DNA of 64,000 bases from Trametopsis cervina (lineage: Eukaryota > Basidiomycota > Agaricomycetes > Polyporales > Irpicaceae), in NCBI GenBank assembly GCA_022385755.1, contig MU278349.1:992001-1056000 (forward strand), in the 5' to 3' direction. The notes under the pieces were generated by a model. The model worked only from the letters and a program-made list of their open reading frames with translations. It had not been told where the DNA came from and did no database searches. A program made the position numbers and the translations under genes. Positions 43,787 to 57,200 of this stretch are shown here, in pieces. The stretch's first letter is position 1, and each line of letters starts with the position of its first letter.

Positions 43787-44845
43787 ATGTCCCCCGCAGC
43801 AATCTACTCTCCCCCTGTTCCTGCATCTGACTACCAAAAGATCGTCACTGCTGTGCCGGTTAAGGGGCCGTCACTCGTCATTGGTTCACCTGCAACTGCC
43901 TCGGAAGGTGGTTACCAGAGTCTCATAAATGAGCTCGAAGGGTCAAGGAAGGTTGAAAGGCAGATGCTCGACAGACTACTCGACGGAGGTTAGTTCCCAA
44001 TGACTCCCAATCAGATACCATGACTTATAGCCGAGGTCCGATTGGCAGCCACTGCACTTCCCTCATCCTCTCTGTCCTCTGTGCACGTTGTGCTCTCTGC
44101 CTCTGAGTACCAGAGTCTCTCCGAACGTCTCCCTTCCCTTCTTGCGCAGCTGTTGTCTGCATTGGAGCCTCTTGGCACACTACACCTCCACCACGTCACA
44201 TCCTCCCTTTCAGACATCTCTTCCCAACTCACTATAAATGGCTTCACTGTTCTCACCACTGTTCCTTCTGAGGATGTCATCGCGCAAAAGCCTGCCCACT
44301 CCGCCGCAAGTGCTGCTTCGGGAGCAGTTCCCCTCCGCCGAAAGATCGACCCTGCTAAGAGAGCGTCGAAGAAAGCGTTGTGGTCGTTGAGCGGTCCCTC
44401 AACGCCAACCATCGATGCTGAATCTCTCCTTACCGAGGCCGACCGTCAACGTCCGATCCCGACGTGCGAGCCAGCGGTGAAGGATGCTCCACGAAGGAAG
44501 AAGGCGTGCAAGAACTGCACGTGCGGTCTCGCCGAGCTTGAGGCGGAAGAGCTTGCACAGAGCAAGGTTGTTTTGCTCGACGGCGCAGAGAGTGGCTCGG
44601 CCGTTGAGGTTGAGCAGAGTGAGAAAGACCGATTGGCTGCTGCAGCAGCCGCTGCACCCAAAGCCACGAGCAGCTGTGGCAACTGCTACCTCGGCGATGC
44701 CTTCCGTTGTTCAGGTTGCCCGTATAGAGGTAAGCATGTTGCATGATGATCTGTGGTTTGCAATACTCATTAATTGACAGGCCTTCCGGCATTCAAGCCT
44801 GGAGAGAAGGTTGAGCTTGACTTTGGCATGGATGACGATATCTAA
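43787..44845 (+). CDS. DRE2: Cytosolic Fe-S cluster assembly factor Dre2 (anamorsin)
   Basis: Three exons (43787-43988, 44031-44729, 44781-44845) give 321 residues. The N-terminal part is a degenerate methyltransferase-like fold. The Dre2 hallmarks are C-terminal: motif A CKNCTCGLAELEAEE, with the KKACKNCTCG start (an upstream Cys in PTCEPAVKD completes the first cluster), and motif B CGNCYLGDAFRCSGCPYRG. The chain ends PAFKPGEKVELDF. Dre2 takes electrons from the diflavin reductase Tah18 and feeds cytosolic Fe-S protein assembly. This also supports the Fe-S enzyme Dph1-Dph2 encoded in this window; that link is from family knowledge. An Ala-rich run (AAAAAAAPKA) precedes motif B. Confidence 0.93.
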
Positions 44846-45135
44846 TCAGATACCCCGCATTAGGGCGTTGCCTCTGATTCGCTCCCCTTAGACGGTCCAT
44901 CATGTGTAGTCCCACAAGTATCATTATATATTTTTCGTTAGTACTGTACCCTTGGATGTCGCCATGGCCATTATTCAGCTCTGCATGGAGTCCTCTGCGT
45001 GTGAGAACATCGATGAGAGGTTCGTCAGCACGGCAGTTCTGCAGTTTTTGCATTCTTGTGCCCGAACACGACACTCTCAACGTACATTGCGCTAACAACC
45101 ATAAGGATTGCGCCATACGGCACTACAACTGACTG

Positions 45136-47317
45136 CTACGGCGATGCCAGTGCATGCGCTAAAGAGTAACTAGTGTCGGAGCGCGGGATAAATGGTTCTT
45201 CGGCTTCCTCTTGTCCATCGTCTTCACTCTCCTCTCCGAGCACATCAAAATTACGCCAGTCAAAGCCTGGCTGATCACGAGTGAGACTGCTGAGCTGGTC
45301 TTCAAGGCCTGGATGTGTTTCGCGGTTCTCCCTTATCCATCTGCGGCTGACCATCCAGGACGAAACCCCATTTGGGGGCAGTATAAACCCATCCTTTGGC
45401 GGGCCAACGCAGCGTTCCTTCCGTCCCTGAGATCGGCGCGGTTTCGTGTTCCCAGCGACCATTTGTTCTGCTTCCTCTTCTGCATCTAGCATAGCGTACA
45501 TACGTAGGAGTCTTGAACTTCGCCATGGTAGACCACGTGTACGAAAGACTTGAACCCTGGCAAATGCGCCCGCGGGTGATACTTCCTCGACGTATTCGTC
45601 ACATGACTCTTCCGACGACATACATTCCGCTTCTAGTGCAGGGTCAAAGGTGGGGTGCGCAAAGATATCTAGCTTCTTCCGTCGGTCCGTGCGCTTCGTT
45701 AATTTCTAGAGGTGTGTAGTCAGCACACATCGTAGACGGGCCGGTACTGTCACGAACCATTTTCTTTCGGCCCCGTCGTCGTGCTTTCAGGTACTTTTGA
45801 TCCTCTCTCCGTTTGTGCAGCATCGCGGTTATTTCATCCTTCTGCACTTTGAAGTTCTGTCTCATCGTGAAAAATACCTGATCGAATGCGGCGTCAAGAA
45901 CCTTCTTCTCGAAATCGCTGTCAGGTACGTGCTTGTACCGTTTGCGTCGGGTTATGATGTCTTTTAGTATCCGGGACTTCATTGCTGCGTTGTGTGGCGA
46001 TTTCTTTGCCGTCTTCTCCCACACGAACCGAACCGGCTCATCATCCTCCAGCTTCCGAGTCTCATTGTGACTATCGGGTAACGGTGCATTCGCCCTAATT
46101 CGCATGCAGCGATATATGTGCACTTTCATGGCGTGCTGAACATACCGTCTTTGTAAGATGTACAACCAGTGCAGTAAACCTATGAAACTTACATGAATAG
46201 TGAGGCATCGTTGATCGTGTCCATTTTTTCGCTTTTGTAATCCGTCGGACGGGTCTGAGGCTGAGTCCTCGCTATTGTCGGACTCAGAATAGCTTGCTGG
46301 AGAAGGTGGAGTGCGCCTCTTGCCTAAAGCTACCGGCGAAGACTGTTCAGCAGCATGCAGTTGTGGAGGGGTATATGGGGAGGTGGTCTGAGCCGGTGAG
46401 AGTAGAGCCGGTGAGTATGTGGCAGCCATAGAGGGTGACTGCTGACGGTCAGATAAATACGGGACGGTGTTCTCTTGCGCAAAGTGTGGCCCTTGTATAG
46501 ACGATGAGTGGATAGGAAACGAAGTAATTGGGTTGGCGGTGGTATGAGACGGCACCGGGGAAGGTAACATAGGGCTACGAGATCCAATCGAGTTAGGAGT
46601 GTACACCATAGTTTGAGGCATTGTCTGAGCAGCCGATAGAGGTCTATTCGATGACCCTTGGACAAAAGTTGGTGAGGCGTGGGGATCGAACTCAAACTCA
46701 TCCAGAGTAGTGCGCGGAGGTGAATATCTGTGTCGTTGTTGCGTACGCCGCTCTTCTAGAGTGGGAGAGTTTATTTCTTCGATGAACGCAAATGATTCTT
46801 GCAAAGGAGGCTGATACGATGCAGGAGCCGGCACATGTAGTAGCGGCGGTGTCTGCTGCAGCGAAACGGAGGCTTTCAGGAGTAGAAGCTCAGATCGCAT
46901 TTCTGCAAGCTGGCTTTGGAGTTCGGCTTCACGCTGAGTATGCCTTGCCTCTTGTTCTTGCTCCCAAGCCGCCCTGCGCATTCGTTCTGCCTCGGCGAGT
47001 TCATTTTGCGACGCTACCACCTTCAGGAGATCCTGAACGGCATCGACGGTAGTATCTCTTGGCACAACGCTGGTGGGGGTCAGGCGTGAATGGAGATGAG
47101 GGGGATGCTGTGCTCACTGAACAGGCGGATGCGACTCCTGAGGTATTATCGCAAGCTCAAGCTCACTGCGGTGTGGCACATAAGGCTGCAGCCTCGGGGA
47201 GGGTTCAAGGAAGGATGCCGAGGAGGGTATATATTCAGCATTGTAGCCCACATGTCTTGTTCTGGAACGAGACTGGACGATGTTAAAATTGAGAGCATTG
47301 GAGAGCTCACTGGTCAT
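45136..47317 (-). CDS. Uncharacterised conserved basidiomycete-type protein, coiled coil plus basic/acidic C-terminus
   Basis: Four exons (47118-47317, 46193-47069, 45758-46135, 45136-45705) keep frame and give 674 residues from ATG 47317 (MTSELSNALNFN). A predicted coiled coil (EAERMRRAAWEQEQEARHTQ onward, about residues 90-135) is followed by a Pro/Ser-rich linker, then a basic region (LGKRRTPPSP). The second half looks folded: HAMKVHIYRCMRIR, PVRFVWEKTAKKS, LKDIITRRKRYKHVPDSDFE and a very basic stretch (KYLKARRRGRKKMKLTKRTD). Near the end are VFRTRGLPWRSSRLLRMYAM and PPNGVSSWMVSRRW. I recall similar uncharacterised Agaricomycete proteins but no function. It is probably nuclear from its basic content. 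It is divergent from RPN11 and convergent with DRE2. Confidence 0.75.
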
Positions 47318-47532
47318 TGATCGACGTTCACTGGAAACACTGCAGTCATCTTGGAATCCGGACTCGGCGCCAATAGAGCATCAATTAACGTAGGCGCACA
47401 AGTAAGCGCCAAATCCCGACGTAGTCACGTGTTTCATTTGTACGCTGCGACGCGTCAGCGAGACGCGTACTGCAGTATACGCTTCCTACTCTACTCCCTG
47501 TTCCCTTCATCTTCAACACCGCCTCTACAACT
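47318..47532. promoter_or_regulatory. Bidirectional promoter with paired ACGCGT and CACGTG
   Basis: This 215 bp gap upstream of RPN11 holds two ACGCGT hexamers (47450-47455 and 47463-47468) and a CACGTG (about 47,426-47,431). ACGCGT is the MluI cell-cycle box bound by MBF-type factors in yeasts. Whether it acts here is untested. The last 60 bp are pyrimidine-rich. Confidence 0.45.
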
Positions 47533-48741
<1,209 letters not shown>

Positions 48742-49517
48742 TATGTATGACCCCTCAAGTGTGTATTCTATAAATCAGTGTAACTTCAGTCGCGTTGTTC
48801 CGTTCGTTATACGGAAGCAGGTATGGCTCGGGACTCACACACCAGTATCACCGCTGTAATGAAACTGGACAAGTTACAGCTGCCGGTCTCACCAAGGACT
48901 CTGCATGGCGTCTGCTCGACAGATAGATCGTGCCGTACAGACACACTAAGGGGAACGCAATGCCGGCAAATGACAGGGAGCTTTTTACGCTGGGCCTGAT
49001 TCTCATTGGGAGAAACGTCGTATCAATGCCCCGACTGCCTTCATCATCGGCCTTCCTATGGAAGCCTTCGTCTGATTGTCTGAATACGAATTCTCTCCAC
49101 CTGATCCTCTGCCTGTGAAACAATGAGGTAGCAAAGTTCCAGCCCTGTGCGGTGTCGCCCGTATGCACGCTAACCCGTCCGCGCGCTGCCGTAGGGGTTG
49201 TGTATGCTTTGACTCTGATGACAGCAGTTGCCGAAGGTGGGATTAGCTTTACTACGATAGACAGTGCTGATCCATGGAAGTGGTCTTGTTAATTAAGATT
49301 ACTGGTGTATAGACGACATGTGACAGAGTGAGTGGCAATGATCAAACCGAGATGTCTAGAGGACCACCAAGACTGATATTGTATGCTGATGGTCCAGTTC
49401 CACGGGACTATGCAGATGATAGAAGTTTTGTGCCCTGGTACTGTACCTCTGGGACCGCTGAGAGAGCCCGTGTTATCGCATTGATGGCACAGCAGACCTA
49501 AGATAGGGATGATATCC
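48742..49517. other. Intergenic, RPN11 and bS18m 3' ends
   Basis: These 776 bp lie between convergent stop codons. Most looks non-coding. On the minus strand one 106-codon open frame (48848-49168) with a hydrophobic stretch is noted as a weak candidate in Part 2; it has no ATG at its 5' end. Confidence 0.45.
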
Positions 49518-50241
49518 TCAACGCGCCTTGTAGGCGTTTGACATTGTCCGGACGATTGACCCTTTGCTGAGCTGAGGAATAATCCCCATCATCCTGGCAC
49601 GTCGGATAGCTTTACCAAGCCTGCGCTGACTTCGCCAAGTAAGTCCAGTGGTAGCACGGGGCCTGATTTTGCCCATGTCCGTGGTATAATACGACATGAG
49701 CATGGAATTCCCCGCCTCGTTGACAGGGTCAATGTCCAGCTGACGGAATAAGTCCTTTTTCTCTGACTGGAGACGTCCTGGGCCAAGCAGCGGCCGTTTT
49801 GACCGTTTGAAGTAGCCTGTGTCGATACGACCACCGCGGGACAGGTCTACGGGTTGTATGAACTAGGCAATTGAGGATAGATCAATAATGGTCAGGTGCG
49901 AGTATGTGGAGTAGACGCACGGAGGTTTCGCTGTCAAACCGTTTCAGTTTGATGCGAGGACCGGTATGTGTAGCCTCATCTCCTAGATGCGTTTAAATGA
50001 GTCTTGGTGTGCCCGCACTACTGCTACGTCTGCGAAACGCACCTGGCTCTGCGCTATCTTCAAAATAGCGAGCAAAGTCTTTAAACCCCTGTGCCTCACT
50101 CCCCGGTGCTCGTTCTCCATCGCGAGAAACAGAGGTCGAAGAGAAGCTCCGCATGTGATCTGCTATTTTGCGCGGAGGATTGGGTTGTATTCGTGGAGTC
50201 TGGCGCGTGGCCGAACGAAAGATTCTTGCAAGGGTGGCCAT
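49518..50241 (-). CDS. RSM18: Mitochondrial small ribosomal subunit protein bS18m
   Basis: Three exons (50043-50241, 49921-49982, 49518-49862) give 201 residues from ATG 50241. The N-terminus is a typical mitochondrial targeting sequence (MATLARIFRSATRQTPRIQP, basic and Ser-rich). The C-terminal part is the S18 fold: FIQPVDLSRGGRIDTGYF is a fungal extension, and the core is IRPRATTGLTWRSQRRLGKA followed by IRRARMMGIIPQ. Bacterial and mitochondrial S18 bind 16S/15S rRNA on the small-subunit platform. An upstream intron-like segment (gaggtaagt to cacag, about 50,350-50,430 on the minus strand) may be a 5' UTR intron. Confidence 0.88.
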
Positions 50242-51274
50242 GGTCGCAATAATTGAGGTGGCACAGTTGTGGGTCCAGCTGCCACTAAGGTGGAGGCTCT
50301 CCAAAGATGGGTGGAATGAGGAGTAACTGGCGATGCTAACGCGGGTTTTCGTGGGCAGCTGACCTGTGTGTATCGTTAAGATGTGAAGCCAGTGGAGTGA
50401 GATGTGAGACCTATTGGGATGATACTTACCTCTCGCAAGTGTACCAACCCCAGTTGTGAGCTCGTCCGTGCTGTGTCTTCAGTCGGCTGGCTTCAACGTC
50501 GAAACGAGTTCTTCGACCGCTTTCAGGCGCTCCTTGGCCGGCCGGCGTCCGCCGAGGCTAACAGGCGCGGCAATTAACGAATCGGGGAGAAGATCCGGAC
50601 ACGTGTTGATGCCCGTTTCGTGCGGCAGGACCCCGCAATACCGCTTGTGAGATCAGTGGCAGAAAAGATAAGCTTAAGTAAATGGTGCAGAGTGCAATCG
50701 CACTGTAGACGTCGTCAACAGAGTTGCCATTCACGCACATATCATCTATGCGCGCTGACTCTGGTAGAATGCAACTATGTGAGCCATGCCCAATGACGTT
50801 GAGTGCAAATGCTGCTAGTAGCAGTAACAGGGGCCCATAGAATTGAGATAACCTCGCTGCAAGACCCCGGGACCGAAAACCGGTCAAGAAGCGGTATCTT
50901 ACTGAAATTTGGCAGTGCGCTTGGTACCAATTGCAGCCAGTTAATTTCCTTTCTAGACCGAGATCTGGGATTTATTCCGTTTCGGGAATGCGCGTGCAGG
51001 GCAAAATATTTGGCGCAGAAGGACGCTGAGAGGTTTGAGAACGAGATCCAGTCGAGAGCGAATCTCCATCCTCCCGCCCTCGTTGTCTTCGCCTTCGCCA
51101 AAGTCGTCGCCCACAACCGACAAGACACGCAAATCACCCATGTTATATTGATCAACCGCTAACGACACGAGCTTCCGGTTTCCCTCTCTTTCGCCCACGC
51201 CTATCGCCCGGCCCACTTCAGACGACTTGCAGGCAACGTCTCAGCCCTTCACAGGACATCCCACCGGGACTCAC
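50242..51274. other. 1.0 kb region between bS18m and RIM15 starts
   Basis: Two promoters must lie here. The RIM15 side (51,060-51,230) is pyrimidine-rich leader. On the minus strand there is a possible small gene (50479-51141), listed separately at low confidence. Confidence 0.45.
50479..51141 (-). CDS. Possible small membrane protein gene (weak)
   Basis: Three minus-strand pieces look protein-like. The first starts at ATG 51141: MGDLRVLSVVGDDFGEGEDN, then RSRLDLVLKPLSVLLRQIF. The second has a hydrophobic run: FYGPLLLLLAAFALNVIGHG. The third is a final exon ending at TGA 50479-50481: GVLPHETGINTCPDLLPDSL, then GRRPAKERLKAVEELVSTLK. Splice sites such as the acceptor ctgatctcacaag before the last piece are plausible but not proven, and the first piece overlaps the probable RIM15 leader. 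I recognise no family. It may equally be non-coding. Confidence 0.25.
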
Positions 51275-54200
51275 ATGTCTGACTCGAGTGCTCTTCGTCG
51301 TCAACCGCCTAGCCCACTCGTGTTCTCTCCAGAGTCTGTCTTGCCAGCAATCCCATCACAGCCTCAGTCGTCGACCAGCAGCGGTGGCCATGCATCCGGA
51401 GCCAACACCGTGTCGATGCCATTTGTCAGACGACACGTTTATCGTCGTCTGAAGGCAGCCAAACAAGAATGCGACAAAGAACTCCAGCGTGTCACCAACT
51501 CTATTACCGCGTTTTTTGAAGAACGTCTCAGGGAGAATGAGCACGAGCAGGAGTGTGAACGGGAACAACGTGACTACGAACGAGAACGCGATCGAGAGTC
51601 GCAACACGGCGATTCCGAGTCTCTGCGAGAACCCTTTGTCCTTCGGCCTGCGGAACTCAGCTCAGCTCTGCAATTCGACGATGTGAGCTCAGATGGTGGT
51701 TATGAAGCCGAGCCTGAGGGAAGCACTCGAGGCCGACAGCGTGCGTCATTCTTGCCCGCCCTCGACAGTCTGCCGACACTGACCACCGACGACACAACTT
51801 CTGGCTTTCTTTCTCCAGCATCTGTGTCGTCTATCAACAGTCCAGCGTCCTACAGCCCCTCGTCTTTGCGTCGTCATCCTACCCTGCCTCGCGAGAATCG
51901 GTCATACACTAGCCTACCACTGGCAACTGGTACCATTAGCCCTGCTAGCAGTGCCACGCCTCCTCCAGAGGCAACCGTCAGTCCTCGCAAGCGCGACGTA
52001 TCCTCTCACCAATGGGCAGGGCAAGGTCTTGCTTCCCGTCGACTATCCCGGACCATCCATATTCCTGTCCGTCCCAGTAGATCTGGCGCCAGCTCTCGCT
52101 CAACCTCACGGTCCCGGTCGCCTCTTCCTCGTTCAGCATTCCCTTCTGGCGATAACCGCCGCTCATCTCGTATCCTTGTCGATGATCCCGTCGACCCCAT
52201 CATGACGACCCTTTACGACATCATCGGTGTTGCTACTGATGTTATGGAGATGTCGATTAGTCAACTCACCGCCCGACCGAAGGTATGTGAGCAGCTGGTT
52301 ACCCGCGTGCAGAATATTGGCAAAGCCTGGGATGAGCACCCGGACTGGCATGGCCGCAACTGGTACGTCCAGGTCCTCTTGGCGATCGCCAGTCTCAGCC
52401 GTGTAGTGGAGTGGTGGGAGGCAGAGAAGCAGTTTTGGAACTTCGATGACAACGACGACGAACAAGAGGATCCTTTGTTATTCGTGATGAAGCCCCCTGA
52501 CGAGGACGCTGCTGCGGTACCTTCGACCCCATCCATGAAGCACGATTTGGCGAATGCTGGCAGCGCACTGAAGGTTGGTCCGGACGAGGAGGCGCGGTTG
52601 CGGATGTCTCGTACGGTGAGTGCAGGGCGACGCACGCGGGCCGAATCCACCAAGGAACTATCGTTTTCGGCTTCTCCTCAACCTGCGAGGGAGACGGAAG
52701 CTCAGAAGGCTGCCTCCAAGGATAACGCTGAGTCGGCCCGAGTTCTTGCAACAGAGCGACTGCGGCTGCAGGCTGAGACTGCGCAGAACCAGAACATAGT
52801 CATCGAACTTGGCCTGGATGGCGATCACTTCATCTGGGTCAATTACGCATGGCGCTTTGTTATTGGGTGCGCATATACTTACGCGTTATAGATATGGTCG
52901 TGCTCATTATTCTGTATTTGTAGTGGCGAGCCTGACGACCTCATTGGGACGCGAATATCCAGACTCCTGGCTGCATCGGATTGGCACGTATTCCGCGACG
53001 CTACGAGGCGCCTTATGGAGGACGACTCCCATACTGTGGAGGTTCGTTTCCGGGTCCGGCTTGAGGATCAGGACGCAGACCGCGATGGCTCTGCGAATGT
53101 GCTATACCAGCAGATGGAGGGCAAAGGCATGCTGATGATCGACCGTGAAGAAGGGCGACCCTCGCACACTATGTGGGTCGTCAAGCCTATCTCTACTCCT
53201 CAGTTACTTCAGCCGCCGCCGTCCATCCTCCTTGAGCAAGGCGACATTGGCGAGGAGCCCGTCACTCCTGAACGCTCTCCTCAGGTGGGCTTCAGCGAGC
53301 GATCAGCAACGGAGCCTGTGACACCTTTCCCGTTTGCACGTCCTATCAGTACCGCCCCGATCCTCTGTCGGATATGCGAGTGCAACATACCGCAGTGGTA
53401 CTTTGAGAAGCACAACGAGACTTGCAGTGAGACCCACCGCCTTGAAGCCGAGATTGGTGAATGCAACGAGAGTATCGGGGAGTTACGCAACACTATCCGC
53501 GAGCTCCAGAACGCCATGGATCGATCCTCTCCCATGACTGTCCCGGAATACCGTGGTATGCCGATCTTTTCGCCGTCGACGAGCCCTAGCTCGAGTTCTC
53601 CACTTGCTCTGCTGCGTGCCCCACTCAAGATGAGGCGTATTAGCGTCAAGAAGATGCAGCGTCAAGTCCTGGAACAGCTTGAAGACATCCTGCAACTTTC
53701 CCTGGAGGTGAAAGTACCATCTCTGAAGGAAGAAGAGGCGCAGGAGCCGATCGAACGTCAACGTCTTCTCTCTCCTGCTTCCGAGCGCAAGATGTCGCAG
53801 ATCAGACGATGGAGCAAACCCAGTATCGAGGATTCGGCCCTCACTCAACTCATCGACGATGCAGAGAGGGTCATGCGCCAGAAGATCGACAGCGTTGTCC
53901 GTATGCAGAATACCATCCGCTACACTGAGAAGATTCGGCAGGAATGGGAGGAGAAAGTCGAGCAGGCATTGGCCATGGCCGGCGAAGAGGAGGAGGATGG
54001 AAGTGAGAGCGACGACGACGATGGCACGGAAGAAGACAATGATGCCCTTGTGATGCGTTCCCGCCGACAGCTCAGCGTTCTTCCAGAGGCTGACGACGAC
54101 CACTCAAGCACTAAGTCTGAGTACGCATATAATGGCCAGAGCTCGGATCCTACTCCTCAAGCCCCTTCATCGCCCGTCTTGCAGGCGAGCGACATCGCAC

Positions 54201-57200
54201 GCAGTAGTAGCGTCGCCAGTAACGCTTCTTCTGTCCCCGCTCCTGTTCCTCAATACTGGCCGCCGAGCACCTTCCAGACCCGATCGTCTACACCGTCTTC
54301 CATATCGTCACCTCTTGCTCTTGCTGCTCCCATCGTCGCCCCCGCGGTGCCAGAAGATATCCCTCCGCCTATGGACCTCAATGAAGGTATCAGCCAACCG
54401 ATACCTGTATCCGGCCTATCTTCCTTCGCTATACGACCACGCAAGTCTCCTCAGACTCTCGAACCTAAGTTATTAATTACTCCTCCTATTTCTCCCATGA
54501 CCTCTCCTCAAGAGCAAGGCACCGCCCGTCGCGCTCACCGGCGACACTCCACTGCCCAACCCATCATCAGTCCCACAGCCTCTGTATCTAATGTCCCGCT
54601 CTCTCCTCGGCTGCCATCTGTCGCACCTGCACCACGCACCACGCCGACCTCCATCAAAGACTTCGAAATCATCAAGCCGATCAGCAAAGGTGCCTTTGGC
54701 TCAGTGTTCCTTGCTAAGAAGAAAGTCACAGGCGATTACTTCGCCATCAAGGTTCTCAAGAAAGCGGACATGATTTCGAAGAACCAGATTACCAACGTCA
54801 AGGCGGAGCGCATGATCCTTATGAAACAATCTGAGTCTCCTTTTGTCGCGAAGCTATATTTCACATTCCAGAGCAAGGAGAACTTGTACCTTGTCATGGA
54901 ATACCTTAATGGTGGCGATTGCGCCGCTCTAATCAAGTCCCTCGGAAACCTGCCAGAGGAGTGGACCAAGAACTATATCGCTGAGGTTGTTCTAGGGCTG
55001 GAGTCTCTTCACCAGAGGGGTATTGTTCATCGGTGCGCCATTTTTCTTTCTTTATGGCTTACTTCGCGAGACTGAAGCGCTCTACAGTGACCTCAAACCT
55101 GATAACCTCCTCATTGACCAGCACGGTCACCTCAAGCTCACTGACTTTGGGCTTAGCAGGATTGGTCTCCTTGGTCGACAGACTCGAGATGGCCAGTTCA
55201 CTCCAGACCGCAACCTCCGTTCGCGGCCGCGTCACAATTCACGGCCACCCTCAATTGACTCATACATGTCCTCCCCACTGCTTGCGGCAGATCTCCACGG
55301 TTCGTACTTCAGCCAGCGCACACAAAGCAATACACGAGCAGGATCGTCGCCTTATCTCCCCCTTACAGATGATGTCAGCGAATCCAGTGGGTCGGAGTCT
55401 GTCTACAACCTTTTCCCCAGGAGAAGTGGAAAACAGCTCAATGACAGTCCGCTTCAATCTTTTGCCACGGAGTTAACGACGGACCTTCGTTCTCATCCCA
55501 CCCTCACTCCCGGGAGCACTCCACCGGGAGAGCAGAAAGTTGTAGGGACCCCGGATTACCTTGCGCCTGAGACTATCCTGGGTTTACGTGGTGACGATGC
55601 TGCTGTTGATTGGGTACGGGGATTTTCATTCCCTAAATGGTTCTATCACTAATAGTTTGTTTCCCAGTGGGCTCTGGGAGTAATAACCTACGAGTTCCTC
55701 TACGGTATCCCTCCTTTCCACGACGAAACGCCCGAGAAGGTTTTCGAGAATATTCTCTCAGGACACATTGAGTGGCACGACGATTACATTGAAATCTCCG
55801 ACGAGGCCAAGGACTTCATACAGCGGCTGATGACATTGGATCCCACACAACGTCTCGGTTGTAATGGCGCGGAGGAGGTGAAAGCTCACCCCTTCCTGAA
55901 GGACATTAACTGGGACGCTGTTACCACCACCGAAGCGGCATTCATCCCTCAGGTCACTGATCCCGAGTCGACAGACTACTTCGACCCTCGGGGTGCTGTT
56001 CTGCAGTTGTTCAACGATGACGAGCAGGTCCCGCAAACCTCTGGCTCCGCCGCTGACAGCCCTGCGTTGCATCCAGATACAACGACCGTCCAGCCAAGTT
56101 CCTCTGTACCGGTCCCTGTCATTGGACGCGAGTCTACGACCACACCTAGCGACGATGACTTTGGCTCGTTCAGCTTCAAGAATTTGCCAGTTCTTAAGCA
56201 GGCAAACGATGATGTGATTCGCAAGCTGAAGACCGATCAGCTTACACCTATGTCACAGGCGCTCTCAGATCCCAGCCCAGTTCACGTACGGCGTAAATCT
56301 GTTTCCAATCGTATCAAGAAGCCCTCGAGCGTGATCACAACGATGGAAAATCCTGCCAAGCCGTCAGCTACGAATCCTCCTTCACCAGCGACTTCAACTT
56401 CTTCTATTGCTTCGTCTCCTTCTCGAGGTCCCCCGACGCCGGGTAGTGCTGGCAGTCATGCTAGGAAACCATCTGATTATGGTGCGGTCGAGCGATTCAA
56501 GCACAATCATCTTGAAGGCGATATCCACCGCCGTAACTCTATGCCAAGCCGCTTGCGCACAGCTTCAGTATCCACTAGTGGAGACGGGTCACAGTCTGAT
56601 TCTTGGTCTGCAGCAACCTCACAAGACAACTCTCGATGGGAGGCGCACACGCCACCCTCGTCTGTTGCGTCTGTTGATCTCAAGAGGGCCCCTGATCCTC
56701 ACGACAGGGCGGTAACCTGCTTGTTGGCTGAAGACAACCCGATCACGGCAAAGATCATCGAGACCCTGCTTATACGTCTGGGTTGCCGGTGTGTTGTGGT
56801 GGCGGATGGCTCTGAAGCTATTAGCGTTGCAATGGGTGATATCAGTACGTGTTTCGTTCTGAACGTTCGCTCCCTTGTCCTAACTGTTGTTTATAGAATT
56901 TGACTGTATCTTAATGGACCTTCACATGCCCATTCGTGAGTAGTAAATCCCCATACCCGTCCAATTTACCTGACCCCAATACTTCGTAGTCGATGGTGAA
57001 GGTGCCGCTCGGTACATCAAAACCACAAACAACAAGAACGCAAACTGTCCGATCATCGCCGTGAGTGCATACGGCGGATCCGATCCGACCGAGGGCAGCA
57101 ACCTGTTCTCTGCGTTCCTTGCGAAGCCTGTTCAGAAGGCGGATTTGTTGGCTATTATGAGGCATCTTGGGTTCAAGACGTCCACAGCGTCAGCTCGCAG

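Noticed and set aside
50242..50304. Longer N-terminus for bS18m
   Set aside because: The extended frame begins at TTG. ATG 50241 directly starts a good mitochondrial targeting sequence.
50803..51162. 119-codon plus-strand frame upstream of RIM15
   Set aside because: It lies in the probable RIM15 leader and promoter, has no recognisable motif and does not splice in frame to RIM15.
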